From Struthio camelus (Eukaryota > Chordata > Aves > Struthioniformes > Struthionidae), in the NCBI RefSeq assembly GCF_040807025.1, contig NC_090942.1:38332911-38396910 (forward strand): a stretch of 64,000 nucleotides of DNA, in the 5' to 3' direction. Both the position numbers and the translations under genes were made by a program. This document shows, in pieces, positions 1 through 10,800 of the stretch. Positions within the stretch are counted from its first letter, which is position 1, and each line of letters begins with the position of its first letter. The notes beneath the pieces were generated by a model. It was not told where the DNA came from, did not search any database, and saw only the letters and a list, made by a program, of their open reading frames with translations.

Positions 1-250
1 TTAGCTGATTGCAGAATTAGTAGCAAAGTTGTGAAAGACAGAAGTTCTAACAAAATGAATTAGCCTCAATAACCTCCCTAGAAGGTTTCCCCTATTCCCA
101 GCAAGACCTCCTTCAAGCTTTCTGTTAGAAGGCTGTGGTAAAGGCAGAGCTCCTGGATACCTCTCAAAACGCTGCTCCATAGACACGGTTGCAAAGTGTT
201 ATTGCAGGGAGTGTCCTATTCACACAGCAGTATCCTCAGAGTGTTGCCTT

Positions 251-353
251 AAAAAAAAAAAAAAAAAAGAAAAGAGAAAAAAGAAAAAAAAGAAAGAAAA
301 AAAAAGAAAGAAACAAACAAACAAACAGACAAAGACAGAAAGAAAGAAAGAAA
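251..353 (+). repeat. A-run and (GAAA)n polypurine tract
   Basis: An 18-base A run leads into about 85 bases of almost pure purine, mostly GAAA and AAAC units. It is a simple repeat, and the lysine-rich frame across it is an artefact. Confidence 0.95.
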
Positions 354-1849
354 CAACCTCCCTCCCAAACAAGGAGTTGTCCAGCTTTTCTTTCATTGCA
401 AATGGAATATTAAAGGATCTTCTTGGGGAACTCCTTCTCATCATCTCACTCCTTCATTAAGGAGATATATATTCCCAGCTAGCCCAACCTTCCTGATGTT
501 TATGCAGAGATAATATTGCGAATTTGTTTCCAGCACAAGCCAGCACTCACACCAAAACAGGAAATGCCACCCCCCTGGCCTGGCTGCTGATTTCCTCCCC
601 TGTCCTAGGGAAACCTTTCGCCTCTCAGAGACTCTTCACATTACACAGAGCTCCTTAGCCTGTTCTTTCTGGCTCAGGCAACCTCATCAGTCACAATACT
701 TAATAAACCATGTATCTTAGGACACTATGTTTATAAATAAATCTCATAAATGTTGTAGTCATTTGTTTCTTCCCAGCATCTCATAGAGGCCAAATAGGTC
801 ACCTAAGTATAATAAAGGATAGAGTGGGATGCAGGGTGCTTGTGCTGAGTAACAGCCACACGCAGCTCACTTCAGAACGCTCTCTCACACCCCAGTTGCA
901 TAAAAAGTGAACCTGCTTGTTTTTCATTACTAAAGAATTCATGATATTATTTCTAAGAGCATTATTATTGTATTCTTATATAATTTCCAAAAAAGCTGGA
1001 GATTTTAACTTACATTTCACATGGATGGAACTAGGGGACGAGACTGACAGACAGGCAGAATGGCAGCAACCCGAGGCTACGACAGGATGGTAGAAATGAG
1101 GACTGGGGACAGGGGCAGCAAGGCCCACTTGGAAAAGGTTTGAGGACTCCTGCCCAAGACAGTAGCTTCACTGCCTGCTCTAAGTAACTCGATAGTGTGA
1201 TGCTTACTATTACCCACATTAGGTATATATCTTAAAGGCCACTGTTTCTGATGAGGTTACTGTTGTTCAATAACACAATATAAATACACTCTGGCCAGAG
1301 ACAAAAGACTGCCAGCAAGTGAGGCATTGAGACTTTGGGCTTGACTTCCTCTGTTTGACTTTCTGAAACAGGCTTGGAGAAAGTAATTGCAATGGCTAAG
1401 TAAGTCAACAATATGAGGATGTAACGAGATTCTGTGCAGTCCCAATAATCCCACGGGCAATAGTTGATATATTACTGTCCTGTAGTGATCATTAAAGAAA
1501 AAACAAACATCATTCTCATAATGGGCAACCCAGTCATCCTGATAGCAAACAAACAGCTACAGGTAAGCAAATAACATCCCAGATCATTGCATGCATCTGG
1601 TGTTGATACATCACTAGACATCCCTATGACGAGTGCCGTCTAAGAATGCCCCATGGAGCGGAAGTCATAAAAATGAACCAGTTTCACAAAGGAAGGCCAA
1701 TTTCACAGTCCAGATCTAACTTCTGCCAACACCTTCCTATGATTAGGTCTGGCATATAGACCTGAGCCAAGTCACTGGACCTTGGACACTGAGACACTTC
1801 AGTCTCCTTCAAGTCTGACAAAGGGACGGAAGTCCTGACTGAGAAGTTG
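354..1849. other. Intergenic sequence, no gene seen
   Basis: Ordinary AT-rich intergenic sequence. Frames are short and show no recognisable domain. The 5' end of the Gypsy relic may extend into the last few hundred bases, but I could not define it. Confidence 0.6.
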
Positions 1850-2249
1850 CATAGATCTATTTTAGCTCATCTTAAGATCTGTCCTATCGACAGGAAACTT
1901 TTTTGCCTGGGAAAGATGCCCCTGCGTATCATCAGGATGTTGGACAAGGAGCAGCAAGACAAAATGCTACGTGTTTAGTCAAAGACCTCGAATGATTACA
2001 GCTGAGCTGCAGTGGAAGTAAAGAACTAGACCTGGTTCAGACACTGAATTAGGGAAAATCCCTGGGCAACCTTTCTATTCATAGCATCATGTAATTCCTT
2101 TTCCCTTAGTGAAGGCTGTCAACAAACAACTGCAAGTCATGATCCACAAGCTAATGAACCTTCTGACTGACATATGCCGTGATCATTGTTTGGAGACATA
2201 CACATTTGCACTGATGACCTAGAGCTCAAGAAGAATATAAAGTACATGT

Positions 2250-2600
2250 GTTATCCCAAATAAGATCTGACTGCACTGGCTGGCCCAACAAGCTCAATGC
2301 CAAACTTTGGGTTTTGACAGATACTACTGTTGATAATAATTCTGAGAGATTCAGTTGCTTCTTGTTTCCTCAGCCTCTGAAATCTTTTAGAGAAAGGAGA
2401 GCCACATATTGGAAAGCCTGGAAGGAACGTTCTGCCATCTTTACAGCATTCTGGTCCATAATTGTGCTGTGAAGACTAATAACAACTTCCTACGCAAAAT
2501 ATTGCAAATATTTCTAGAAATTGTACTTCACCAGAAGCATAGCAAATGTAAGCTTCAAAGAAACAACATTTTGCTCTCTGGGTCTCATAATCACTAGTGA
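2250..2600 (+). pseudogene. Gypsy-type reverse transcriptase remnant
   Basis: In the frame covering 2409-2597 the residues LEGTFCHLYSILVH align with the palm segment around the catalytic box. The position of the two catalytic aspartates (2442-2447) reads Tyr-Ser, so the enzyme is dead. The following residues, including the SKCKLQRNN stretch, match the layout after the catalytic box. Sequence at 2248-2400 resembles the preceding part of the palm but is more decayed and needs a frame change to connect. The assignment rests on order and spacing of motifs with the adjacent RNase H and integrase pieces. Confidence 0.75.
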
Positions 2601-2859
2601 CAGTGCTTTCTAAAATAGGACCAAGTTTGAATCTTCAAAATATTAGCTGAACCCACTGGAGTTAATGACATGAAATGTTGTCTGTTTACACTAATTTTTA
2701 AGGCAGAGTAGAAACTTCAACTTCTGGTGTCTACAACTTTTGTATGAGCTTTATGCTGAAATTGTGGTTATTGACACCATTTCAGAACGTGGTATTTGAC
2801 AATGAGACTCTTGTAAGATAGCTAATTTTTAACCTGTGCAAAGCAATCATTGTTTTGAC

Positions 2860-3225
2860 TGATGAGTTGTCCTACATCAGATGCAGGAAAATGATAAGGT
2901 GAGATCTCTACCATACATAGAACTGTCCAACCCAGAGAAAAAGAATTCCTGTATCAGGGGAAAAAGGAAAGAAAAGCTCTGGCAATGGCCTCAACATGTC
3001 GATACTTTTGGAATGCCACGTATAGACTTCAGTGTATCCAGCAAAAATAACTGCACGTCCTCTTTTTGAAATGCCGTAGATCACAACGAATAAAGATCCA
3101 CCAATATTTTATGACTCATTATTGATTTTCTGATCAGTAATCATAAATGAGTCTGTACTTATGTATGATCTGCCATACATATGGTAAGAATCTGGCTGCA
3201 GTGGATGCACTGAGAAGAACCCTGA
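2860..3225 (+). pseudogene. Gypsy-type RNase H remnant and linker
   Basis: The residues ELSNPEKKNSC (2920-2952) correspond to the conserved segment in front of the RNase H second acidic residue. The reading then shifts frame, and KALAMAST at 2973-2996 continues the same domain. At 3183-3218 the linker motif GKNLAAVDALRR, which normally precedes integrase in these polyproteins, is clear. Several stops lie between these pieces, so no product is possible. Confidence 0.75.
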
Positions 3226-3329
3226 GAGTTGTAATCAAGAGAAGAAATTGAAACAGCCAGTTCTTATTGCTGTACTAGTCACAAATCAAAAGTTATCATC
3301 TGAACTGATATCATAGCTGAGATCAAATC

Positions 3330-4110
3330 AGCTCAGAAAGCCAACAAAACTTAAAATAATCTTGCCAGGTGGTGAATCAAACATGAAGTGGTCTCTGATT
3401 ACAGGGAGTAATGGGAACACAGACAGTACATAGTGGTACCAGATGGACCACGGATAAACAGGTATCTTTTGATCATCCCTACAACTCTGTTAGCCAAAAT
3501 TCTCCACAGGCTACATGTTGCACATCAAGACATCACCAAGTTCTGAGCCCTGCAAGCTGTCCAAAGGCCAAACCATATCTCAGATAAGTACTCCTTGGCA
3601 CTGCTTGATAAGTCTGTACGAAGGGAGCAACAAACGCGGACAGTTTATGCTCTCAACTCTTCCTGAAAATCATGTTTCACTTGAATGGTCAGTGGTGTCT
3701 TTTCATGTCTGACTGCTATTCATGTTACTTGAAGAGCTTTTACTTCAAAACAGTTATCACTTGAATTTCACCTTTGTGAGATTTGATTTCCAAGAGAGTC
3801 TAGTGAGAAGCCATGCTTGAACTTTTCTAAAATTTCTCCGTTCATTGTAATTGCACAAGACTAGTTTTACCTATGTTGTTTTCACTCCTTGCTGTTCACA
3901 AAGAACTCATTTCACTGAGGCCACAGTGAAGATAAAGGCCCATTTAAAGAAGGCCAGTAGTTCAGACAAGGTGTTACTAGCTTGTCATATTGCAGCACGT
4001 GTAACTGCACTTGACCCAGCTCACAAAGAGGTGTCTGCCCCACAGTTCTAGTAAGTCTATTGCAGTTGATACCATACATTTCTGAAAGGCACACAAAGGA
4101 CAGATAACGC
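3330..4110 (+). pseudogene. Gypsy-type integrase remnant
   Basis: Frame 3436-3543 reads a 'DG ... IIPTTLL' block followed by HRLHVAHQDITK, the histidine part of the integrase zinc-binding domain, then a TGA at 3544. The cysteine pair is not preserved. The frame at 3923-4048 (TVKIKAHLKKASSSDKVLL and following) matches the layout of the C-terminal part of the integrase core. The middle, which would carry the acidic triad, is too eroded to trace. Noncoding today. Confidence 0.7.
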
Positions 4111-4340
4111 ATGGAACAACAAAGGAAAAGTTATAAAAGATATTCGATAGCATGTGACCTTTCTGAACTCCAACGTAGGTTAACTTGTCGAGATTGTCAG
4201 TATGTACGTTGAAGGGTTGGACGATTTGTCACCTGAACTGTACTGTAGACGCCACATGCCTTTATGTCCTTCACTGCAAGTAGCTGAGGAAGCAATACAA
4301 ACTCAAACAAGACATCAGCTGTGCTGCATCAGTTCCCTGT

Positions 4341-6530
4341 TCGTCATTCAAGCTTGCTGTTCCTGTCGTCCTTAAGACTGGTTGTTCTGGTTCATGCTTC
4401 TCCTGCTGAAGGCTGAATCAGGAATGAGTTTAAACTCCTCAGAGATTTTTTTTTTAAGCCACATTTCCTTCCTTTCATTGGAAATAGATGAGTACTTGCT
4501 CACTGGGTTTTTCTCCTAGACTTTTCACAGAAAGATTGGCTTCCTGGAGAATCTGAATAAAGACAGACTGCAGAGAGCAGAGCTAGCTTCTACATAAGCA
4601 ATAAAAAAAGCAAACTGCAGTTCTTAATTAAAGGAAGTTTGATACAATGATGTAGTCTAATGATCTGGTAGAGCGTTTTTTTCCTACAAAGAAGTACTAC
4701 ATTCTGCAAGAAGAGGTTGGGGAAATACATTTAGATTATCTCACAGCAGAACCAGTAACACAGTAGCAAAGAGTTCTCCACTGTAGGAAGTACATTTTGA
4801 GATAGATTCTCAGTACCACTTTGTGCCCCTGAGTAAGCGTGCATGTGTTGGGAGGGGAGTTATTTACACAAAAGTATTCTCAGAAGGCATGGAGCTGGTG
4901 TGCCCTCTCCTGTGGCACCTGTTCTCATTCCTCCTCCCACCACAATGTTTTAGCCACGCCAGGTAATCAATTGCAGTACTGTAGAAGAGTATTGCAATAG
5001 TACTTGGCAATTCTGGACTACTGATCCGTGCAGTTACAGAATTACTTCTCAAACCCTCCTTTCCTCTGCTCTCTGCAGCTCCTAATCCCCTTTATGCAGG
5101 GTCGTAGGTGCATGAGTTGCTTTTACATAGCAGGGTCTCAGCACACATACTGGTAACATATTCTGTGCCTCAGAACTGGAGTATTTCATCAATAGCAATT
5201 CGCCTGTAAATGGGAGGGGGAAGGGACTTTACATACTAGGTTAACATGTACAAAGGTACTTGTACTCTGCTTCATCTTGATATTTTCCTTTCCTGTTTCC
5301 TTGAACAGCCATGACTAGCCACAGGAATATTACGTTCTGTTTAGATCCTACATATACATGTGACAACTGCAGCAATACCTTGTATTCTTAAAGGCTGTTT
5401 TGTTTCCAGTAGCTTTAAAAAAAAAGGACTGAATTCGCTCCTTACTTTTTGATAAGCACCATCCCTCCCTCAGAGCGGCAGGTGGCTAGAACCATTCAGG
5501 CACGTTTATTCCAGTAGTTCTCCTCTGATGATTGCATTTACTAATGTTTAACTCCTGAGACGCTAATGAGATGCTGGCCCACTGTACTGAGAGCACTTTG
5601 CAAAATGTTAGCGGAGTTGTTCTTGGCCTTCATGTTTCTAAGAAGCTGAAATACACACTGACCCTGACAGTGATCAGCTCAAAGAAGGGGTTTGTTCCTG
5701 GAACCACACTAACACATAAACGGTATTTTCAGAACTGTTTTCTGAATAGGATTTATAAGGATAATGAAGTACATATCAGGAGAAGATTTTATGAAAGGGG
5801 CCATAATTTTGTACTATCCTCTTCTTTTGGAGAATCCTGATAGCTATTAAGATATTGAACTACATTTTTTCCAAGTGGTATAAATAGAGAAAAGGCACAT
5901 TTTTTGGTGGTTATGGGCTGATATCAAAGAGAATATTGAAGTGCAGCTGTTTTGGTTTCTTTCCCTCCCAGAATTTGAAAATAGAGCATTTCCATCCTGA
6001 CTATTTAGGAAAACGGTGAGTAGGTAGCCCAGTTTTTATACAGCACCTTTTTCCCAGAGGAAAATAGTGCTTTATAATATGGTGCTTTTCAAAGGAAATG
6101 GTACACATCTTGTTCTGGAAATCCTCTTTCAACACATATTTTGATGCGACCCTTATTTATCTAATACATATATACGTAATTCATTCAAGCTGCTTGTTTC
6201 TGAAAGCTATCTCACATAATGACACATCCATATTAGGAAATAAAAATACCTGGCTGGACAAAAGAAGCAAATCTGATGGGTGTCTCTGAAGGGCCCAAGA
6301 TTAACTTTTGCATCTGAAAACTAAGCAGTTTGGTTCCTGCTAAGGGACAGTGAAGCTGAGCAGTGGCTCTAGCGTTCACCAAGGGAACTTGTGAAAAGCT
6401 GATGTGGGACAAAATATGAGACACAGGCCACGATGAGCAGAGGAAAGAGGATCTGGGGGAAATCCATACTGCTACCTGTACACGATGGAGCTCACGTTCT
6501 GGGCCTGGAAACTGTGGATAACATCACTGG
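4341..6530. other. Intergenic sequence, no gene seen
   Basis: No recognisable coding exon, RNA gene or transposon. The longest frame (5571-5840, 89 codons) has no similarity I recognise and no promoter context. A 3' LTR of the upstream Gypsy relic could lie in the first part, undetected. Confidence 0.55.
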
Positions 6531-6539
6531 TGACTGACC

Positions 6540-7740
6540 CCACTAAACACCCCGTGTAGGGTACACCCGGGGACCGGCGTACGGCGACTTGCCGGCACGG
6601 CCCTCGCCCTCAGAGAGCGCAAAAACCAGGGGAGCGCTTAGAGCATTTTGAAACGTCTTCCTGCCCCGTAATCAGAGGAAGATGAAAGCCCTCGAAGTGA
6701 TCGGCCAGCTAAGTGACCGCTGTAAGGTTGATGGTTTAAGCTTTGTGGGCAATTGAGCCACTTTTGGTGGCAGGGCGACGTAATTTGTGTGGCTGCAGCT
6801 TGGCAGTAGCAGGAACGAGCGCCTGGACTAGATTGAAGAGGAGGTATCAACTTGATAACTAAAGGGGCTTTGAGAGCTGTCTGAAATAAGAAACTGGAGG
6901 TCTCATGTGCGGTGTGCGAAGTGTCGGGCCCTGAGGGCGTCACGGGGCTGGCCGGCCCTCACCAGCCCCTGGACCCCCCACTCTCGGCCCCAGCCCCAGC
7001 TCCCCCTGCTCCCGGCTGGGCCACAGCAGCACGGGGCCGGGTCGTCGCTCTGCCGACGCGCTCGGCCCAGCAGGACGGCGAGGGCCCGGCCTGCCCCGCC
7101 GGGGCACCACCTGGCTGCCCCCTGCAAAGAGGAAGAGGAAATAATGAGCGCTCATTCGACATGAAATCAGGACAGCAAGAACAAAAATGCCGACGATAAA
7201 GGGAAGGGAAAAAAATTAATTGCCTGTGCACCAATGTGAGGAAGCCGGGTAACAAGGAAGAACTAAAACTGGTCCCTTAAGAAAATAAATTCTACCTCCT
7301 TGGGATTTCGCAGAGCTGTGGGATGATTCAGATGATTAGACTGTTAAAAATACTGCCTACTGCCTGGTTAAGAAATACAGAAAGGGCAAAACCGAAAATG
7401 GATGAAGTCTTTGCGTCCAACATGCCACCACTTCGGTCTGCGTCAGGAGCAGGTTGAGAAGGAATCGCCATGGTTACACGTGGATCGATCCTCTGCCAGA
7501 GCGGAAAGCGAGACACAAGTCGGTGTTTGCTACAGACAGTCATGCCACTTTAGAAGACACAATAACCAGCACGTATACAGCTGTCCGTAACGTGCAGGGA
7601 GAAAAGACGGCCTTGTGGTGAGGGATCTCCGTAGGAGTGATTTCAGCAGCAGCTCATAAAGCCAGAACGACGCTGTAATACTTCCGCGTTGCAGGTGGCG
7701 ATTTGCTAACTCGCGAAATACCGCAACCGCTCCCGGGGAA
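6540..7740. promoter_or_regulatory. Isolated CpG-rich patch about 24 kb upstream of SRGAP1
   Basis: About 6540-6620 and 6900-7130 are rich in G+C and in CpG compared with flanks on both sides, and scattered CpGs persist to about 7740. Overlapping open frames on both strands (for example 6907-7199 + and 6903-7255 -) are what GC-rich sequence gives by chance and show no domain. This may be a CpG-island promoter of a noncoding RNA, a distal alternative SRGAP1 promoter, or an enhancer. No splice structure can be assigned. Confidence 0.5.
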
Positions 7741-8170
7741 TTCTTTTTTGGACTTTGTCTTGAAAAGGCGAGAAGAACAAAAAAGCAGTAGTAGTTCAGG
7801 CTGCACTGATCAAGTCTCGCTCAGAAATGGTCTGTTTGCGATAGAGCAGGATCGCAGCCAGCACCGCAGACTTTGAGGGGGGCAATTTCACAAGACTCAG
7901 AAGGATCATAAGCTGCATTAGCTGGGAGAAAATATTTTGAAGAAGCAGTTCTGGGTAACTCCTGCGTGTGTGTTTTCAAAGGAACGCTCCGTGCTATAAC
8001 TTTTTTAACGTTGGGAAGTTCCAGGGGACAAAATAAAACTAATGAGGCAATATTTACAGAAGAATAAGGGGGTGACTTTTCAGCTTCGTTTTTATCCTGA
8101 GCTAAATAAGAAAAGAGGCATTCACTTGACACTACTGTGTCTAGTGCTGCTATTTATACCTTGAGAGGAT
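7741..8170. other. Intergenic sequence, no gene seen
   Basis: A 103-codon - strand frame (7821-8132) is open, but no family is recognised and there is no supporting context. Treated as noncoding. Confidence 0.5.
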
Positions 8171-8174
8171 GTTG

Positions 8175-8665
8175 ACAAACTGTGCTGGGTTTAGAGAAGA
8201 GCCACGAGAAAGACTGGAAATCCTGCCCATTACTGAGGGACTGAAGTGTTCAACACGTATGGATTATCAAGGGTAAGTGCAGTGATAGATGATCTGACCA
8301 TAGTTAAATACCTACCTGTAGAAAATAAATCTCCATATTCTTATCATCTAGGAAACAAAGGCACGACAAGTTTGAAGGGGTAGAGGAAATAGGGTAAATT
8401 CAGGCCACTTATTTTTAAATACAAAAGAAATTAGCTATAGAAACAACTTAGTCCAGGTTTTGGAGTGTCCTGCTGCACTGGAAATATTTAAATCAAGATT
8501 GGACTTTTTTTCTGAAAAATATACTCTAAGTCAATCTATCTGAACTACTGAACCTGAAGCAGCCTCAATCTGAACTACCGAACCTGAACCAGCAGCAGTT
8601 TCGTAGTCTCTATGATGCAGAGGATCAGCCTAGGAGATAACGGGGCCATTTCTAGCCTTAATACC
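8175..8665 (+). mobile_element. Old CR1-type LINE 3' end
   Basis: The sequence from 'AGAAGAGCCACGAGAAAGAC' (about 8197) through 'AAATCAAGATTGGAC' (about 8490) to the end near 8665 follows, in order, the 3' part of the reverse-transcriptase ORF and the 3' UTR of a sauropsid CR1-group LINE, in sense orientation. It is diverged and contains several indels plus an internal 30-bp tandem duplication (8539-8598). Non-functional. Confidence 0.75.
8539..8598 (+). repeat. 30-bp tandem duplication inside the CR1 relic
   Basis: Two adjacent 30-bp units, each beginning ATCTGAACTAC or close to it, at 8539-8568 and 8569-8598, with a few mismatches. Confidence 0.85.
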
Positions 8666-9045
8666 GATGAGTGTTAATACAGGCTAGTGTCATAATTTAA
8701 TTGTGGTGCGATATGCCCAAGCACTTGGTATTCTCAGCATGAAGTCTATAGGCTAAACTTTAAAAATTAATGAATTACAATTGCCTTCAGTAGGAGATGC
8801 TCGATTTACATTTTGTTTGCTATATATTACTTAGATAGAGGTCAACTGTCTTTTCTAACATCCAAATGATGTGGAATATCATGGCAATTATAATGAGAAT
8901 TGTTTTCATGGATCTAGGCAGGGCACTACCATCAAGAGAGACCTATTACCCTATTAATAAGCATCCCTCTGGGACCAGGAGCTATGCTTGCCTTGAATTC
9001 CTGATCCCCTAGAAGGAAATTGTGATTACCTGTTATGAAATATAT

Positions 9046-9078
9046 ACACACACACACAGACACACACACACACACACA
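9046..9078 (+). repeat. (CA)n microsatellite
   Basis: An imperfect CA dinucleotide tract interrupted once by GA, flanked by TA-rich sequence. Confidence 0.95.
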
Positions 9079-10704
9079 TATGTATATATTTGTCTATTTT
9101 TTCCAAGAAAACAAAGTTTGGACTCAATCTAAATGCTTCAATGTCCCAGTCCTATGACCCATACTTAGTTTCTCTTGGTAGTGCTTGATGTAATTCATGT
9201 TTGCAGGACTTCATACCACACTTTCACTATGGTTCCTTCTGGCCTTTAAAAGTCTCACACTCTCACGTTGCCTCTACAGCTTCTATTTCTATTTGTCGTA
9301 AATGTCTCTTTCCACCACCACCCCACTATACAAGCACCATAGGTACATTTAAAGTGTTTTCCTTCAAATCCCTCTTTTCAAATCAGCCTCTAACCCTGGA
9401 CAACAAGTGTCAAATTAACTATTGCTATGTTTACTAACATAGAGGAGGGAGTGGCATGGTATCAAGCATCTCTAAAAGCTATATTCGTTTTTTGCTTGCT
9501 TTTGATCATCTTCTTCCCCAGCTTTATTTCTGTACTCCTGCTCAAGGCAAAATGTCATGCCTCTAGAGCAAATATTTAGAAACTATGCACACGCTATAAA
9601 TTTCTGTGTTATCATAGCTGAAGAGGAGCATATAATTATTAATAATAATGATTATGACAATAATAGTAATTGCACTAAAATCAGATATTTGAAATTAGAA
9701 CTCCTTTTTTTCCCCTGGAAAAAAAAATACTGTAGTCTGAGGAAGACGGTGTGATGATAACTGCAGATGGCATTGCAACCTTTGAAAGTGCTGCAGCTTC
9801 GTCTAAATGGTAAGTCACTGCCTTTTTTCTCTCTGATTTTCCTGTCCTCGGGAAAGAGTACTATGAGGAAGCTTAGTCTTGCCTGTGTGCACTGAAATTG
9901 CGACTTACAGGATAGATTAAGCATTTTAGTCCTACCAGCAATATTTACCATATTCCAGGGAAGGCTTGTTATTTCAGTTACAGAGACAACAGGACAAGAA
10001 AAAAATCTCCCAAGGGTGCCAAGGGTAAAATTAATGGATGACAGCATACTGTGCACATACAGCTTGAGGAAAGGGAGGCAGAGAGAGCCTGAGCTTCAGC
10101 TGTAATCTCCAGACTGGCAATTGTGCCTAAAGGAAAGTGCAAGTTTCTGTTGGCCGTTGAGGAAATACCAGGCTACATCATTGTTGTCTCTATAGAGAAA
10201 AAGGCTAGTAACAGAGTCTGAAAAGTCTGTCAGTTTATCGTTACTGTTTTTCTGCTATACAGGGCTATTTTTTTATGTGATACTTATCTAATATAAACTG
10301 ACAGATCTAGTAGGTTTCCTCATCTTAGAAATATTCCTCATGTTGCATATTCTTTAGAGATTAAAGCTCTAAAACTGCTATGAGTTATGACAGGATGTGT
10401 GTAATCTAACAGTGACACACCTTGGTTCTTAATGGCATTCGGCCTCCCGCCTTGGGCATCTCAACTGTAGAGCGTGTTGCTATTAGATCATAATATTCAC
10501 TCCCTCATAGCTTAGTGCTCTAGGGCCCAGACCTGCTCCCACTGAAGTGCAGGGCAAAGTTCCAGCCTTAATTGGTGTTTTCAGAAGAAATTTTAGCTTT
10601 TCAGCTGTGGAGATGTTTTTACCTGTCATTTCACAAGCAGAGGTAGCATTCAACCAATAGAAGAACGCAACAGCTGCTTTTCAAGGTAAGGAAAGCCTGG
10701 CTAG

Positions 10705-10800
10705 TAAAGAGAGCCCCTGCCTAGAAACCAGGAGATCTGACTACAGGTTGCTGTTCTGCCACAAACTTCCCATAACTTTGACTTTCTGGCTGAACTGCTA
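10705..10800 (+). repeat. Possible tRNA-derived SINE (MIR/CORE-like) remnant
   Basis: The segment reads as a decayed tRNA-like head (ACCAGGAGATCTGACTAC) followed by TTCTGCCACAAACTTCC, resembling the core of MIR-type SINEs. It is highly diverged, and the identification rests on pattern only. Confidence 0.4.

Larger units (their letters stand above)
1850..4340 (+). mobile_element. Decayed Ty3/Gypsy-type LTR retrotransposon (pol relic)
   Basis: Scattered reading frames on the + strand occur in the order expected for a Gypsy-type pol: reverse transcriptase, RNase H, linker, integrase zinc-binding region, integrase core end. All are broken by stops and frame changes. The best-preserved pieces are around 2409-2597 (RT palm and following segment), 2881-3000 (RNase H), 3183-3218 (the GKNLAAVDAL segment preceding integrase) and 3436-3543 (integrase zinc-binding region with HRLHVAHQ). 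A cysteine-poor, zinc-knuckle-like gag remnant may precede them near 1914-1980, but that is weak. I could not identify LTRs. The element is old and inactive. Active Gypsy families are not typical of birds, so this is probably inherited from an earlier sauropsid ancestor. Confidence 0.85.

Noticed and set aside
189..444. Lys-rich (+) and Phe-rich (-) ORFs
   Set aside because: Translation of the A-run and GAAA polypurine tract.
2248..2597. Short + strand ORFs as independent host genes
   Set aside because: They fit the reverse transcriptase region of the Gypsy relic and are interrupted by stops.
6903..7255. Overlapping ORFs in the CpG-rich patch as a coding first exon
   Set aside because: All frames on both strands are partly open, with Pro/Ala/Arg-rich chance composition; no donor site can be tied to a coding frame.
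9652..10056. 134-codon - strand ORF
   Set aside because: No recognisable domain, a poly-Phe-like run from an A-rich tract, and no context.
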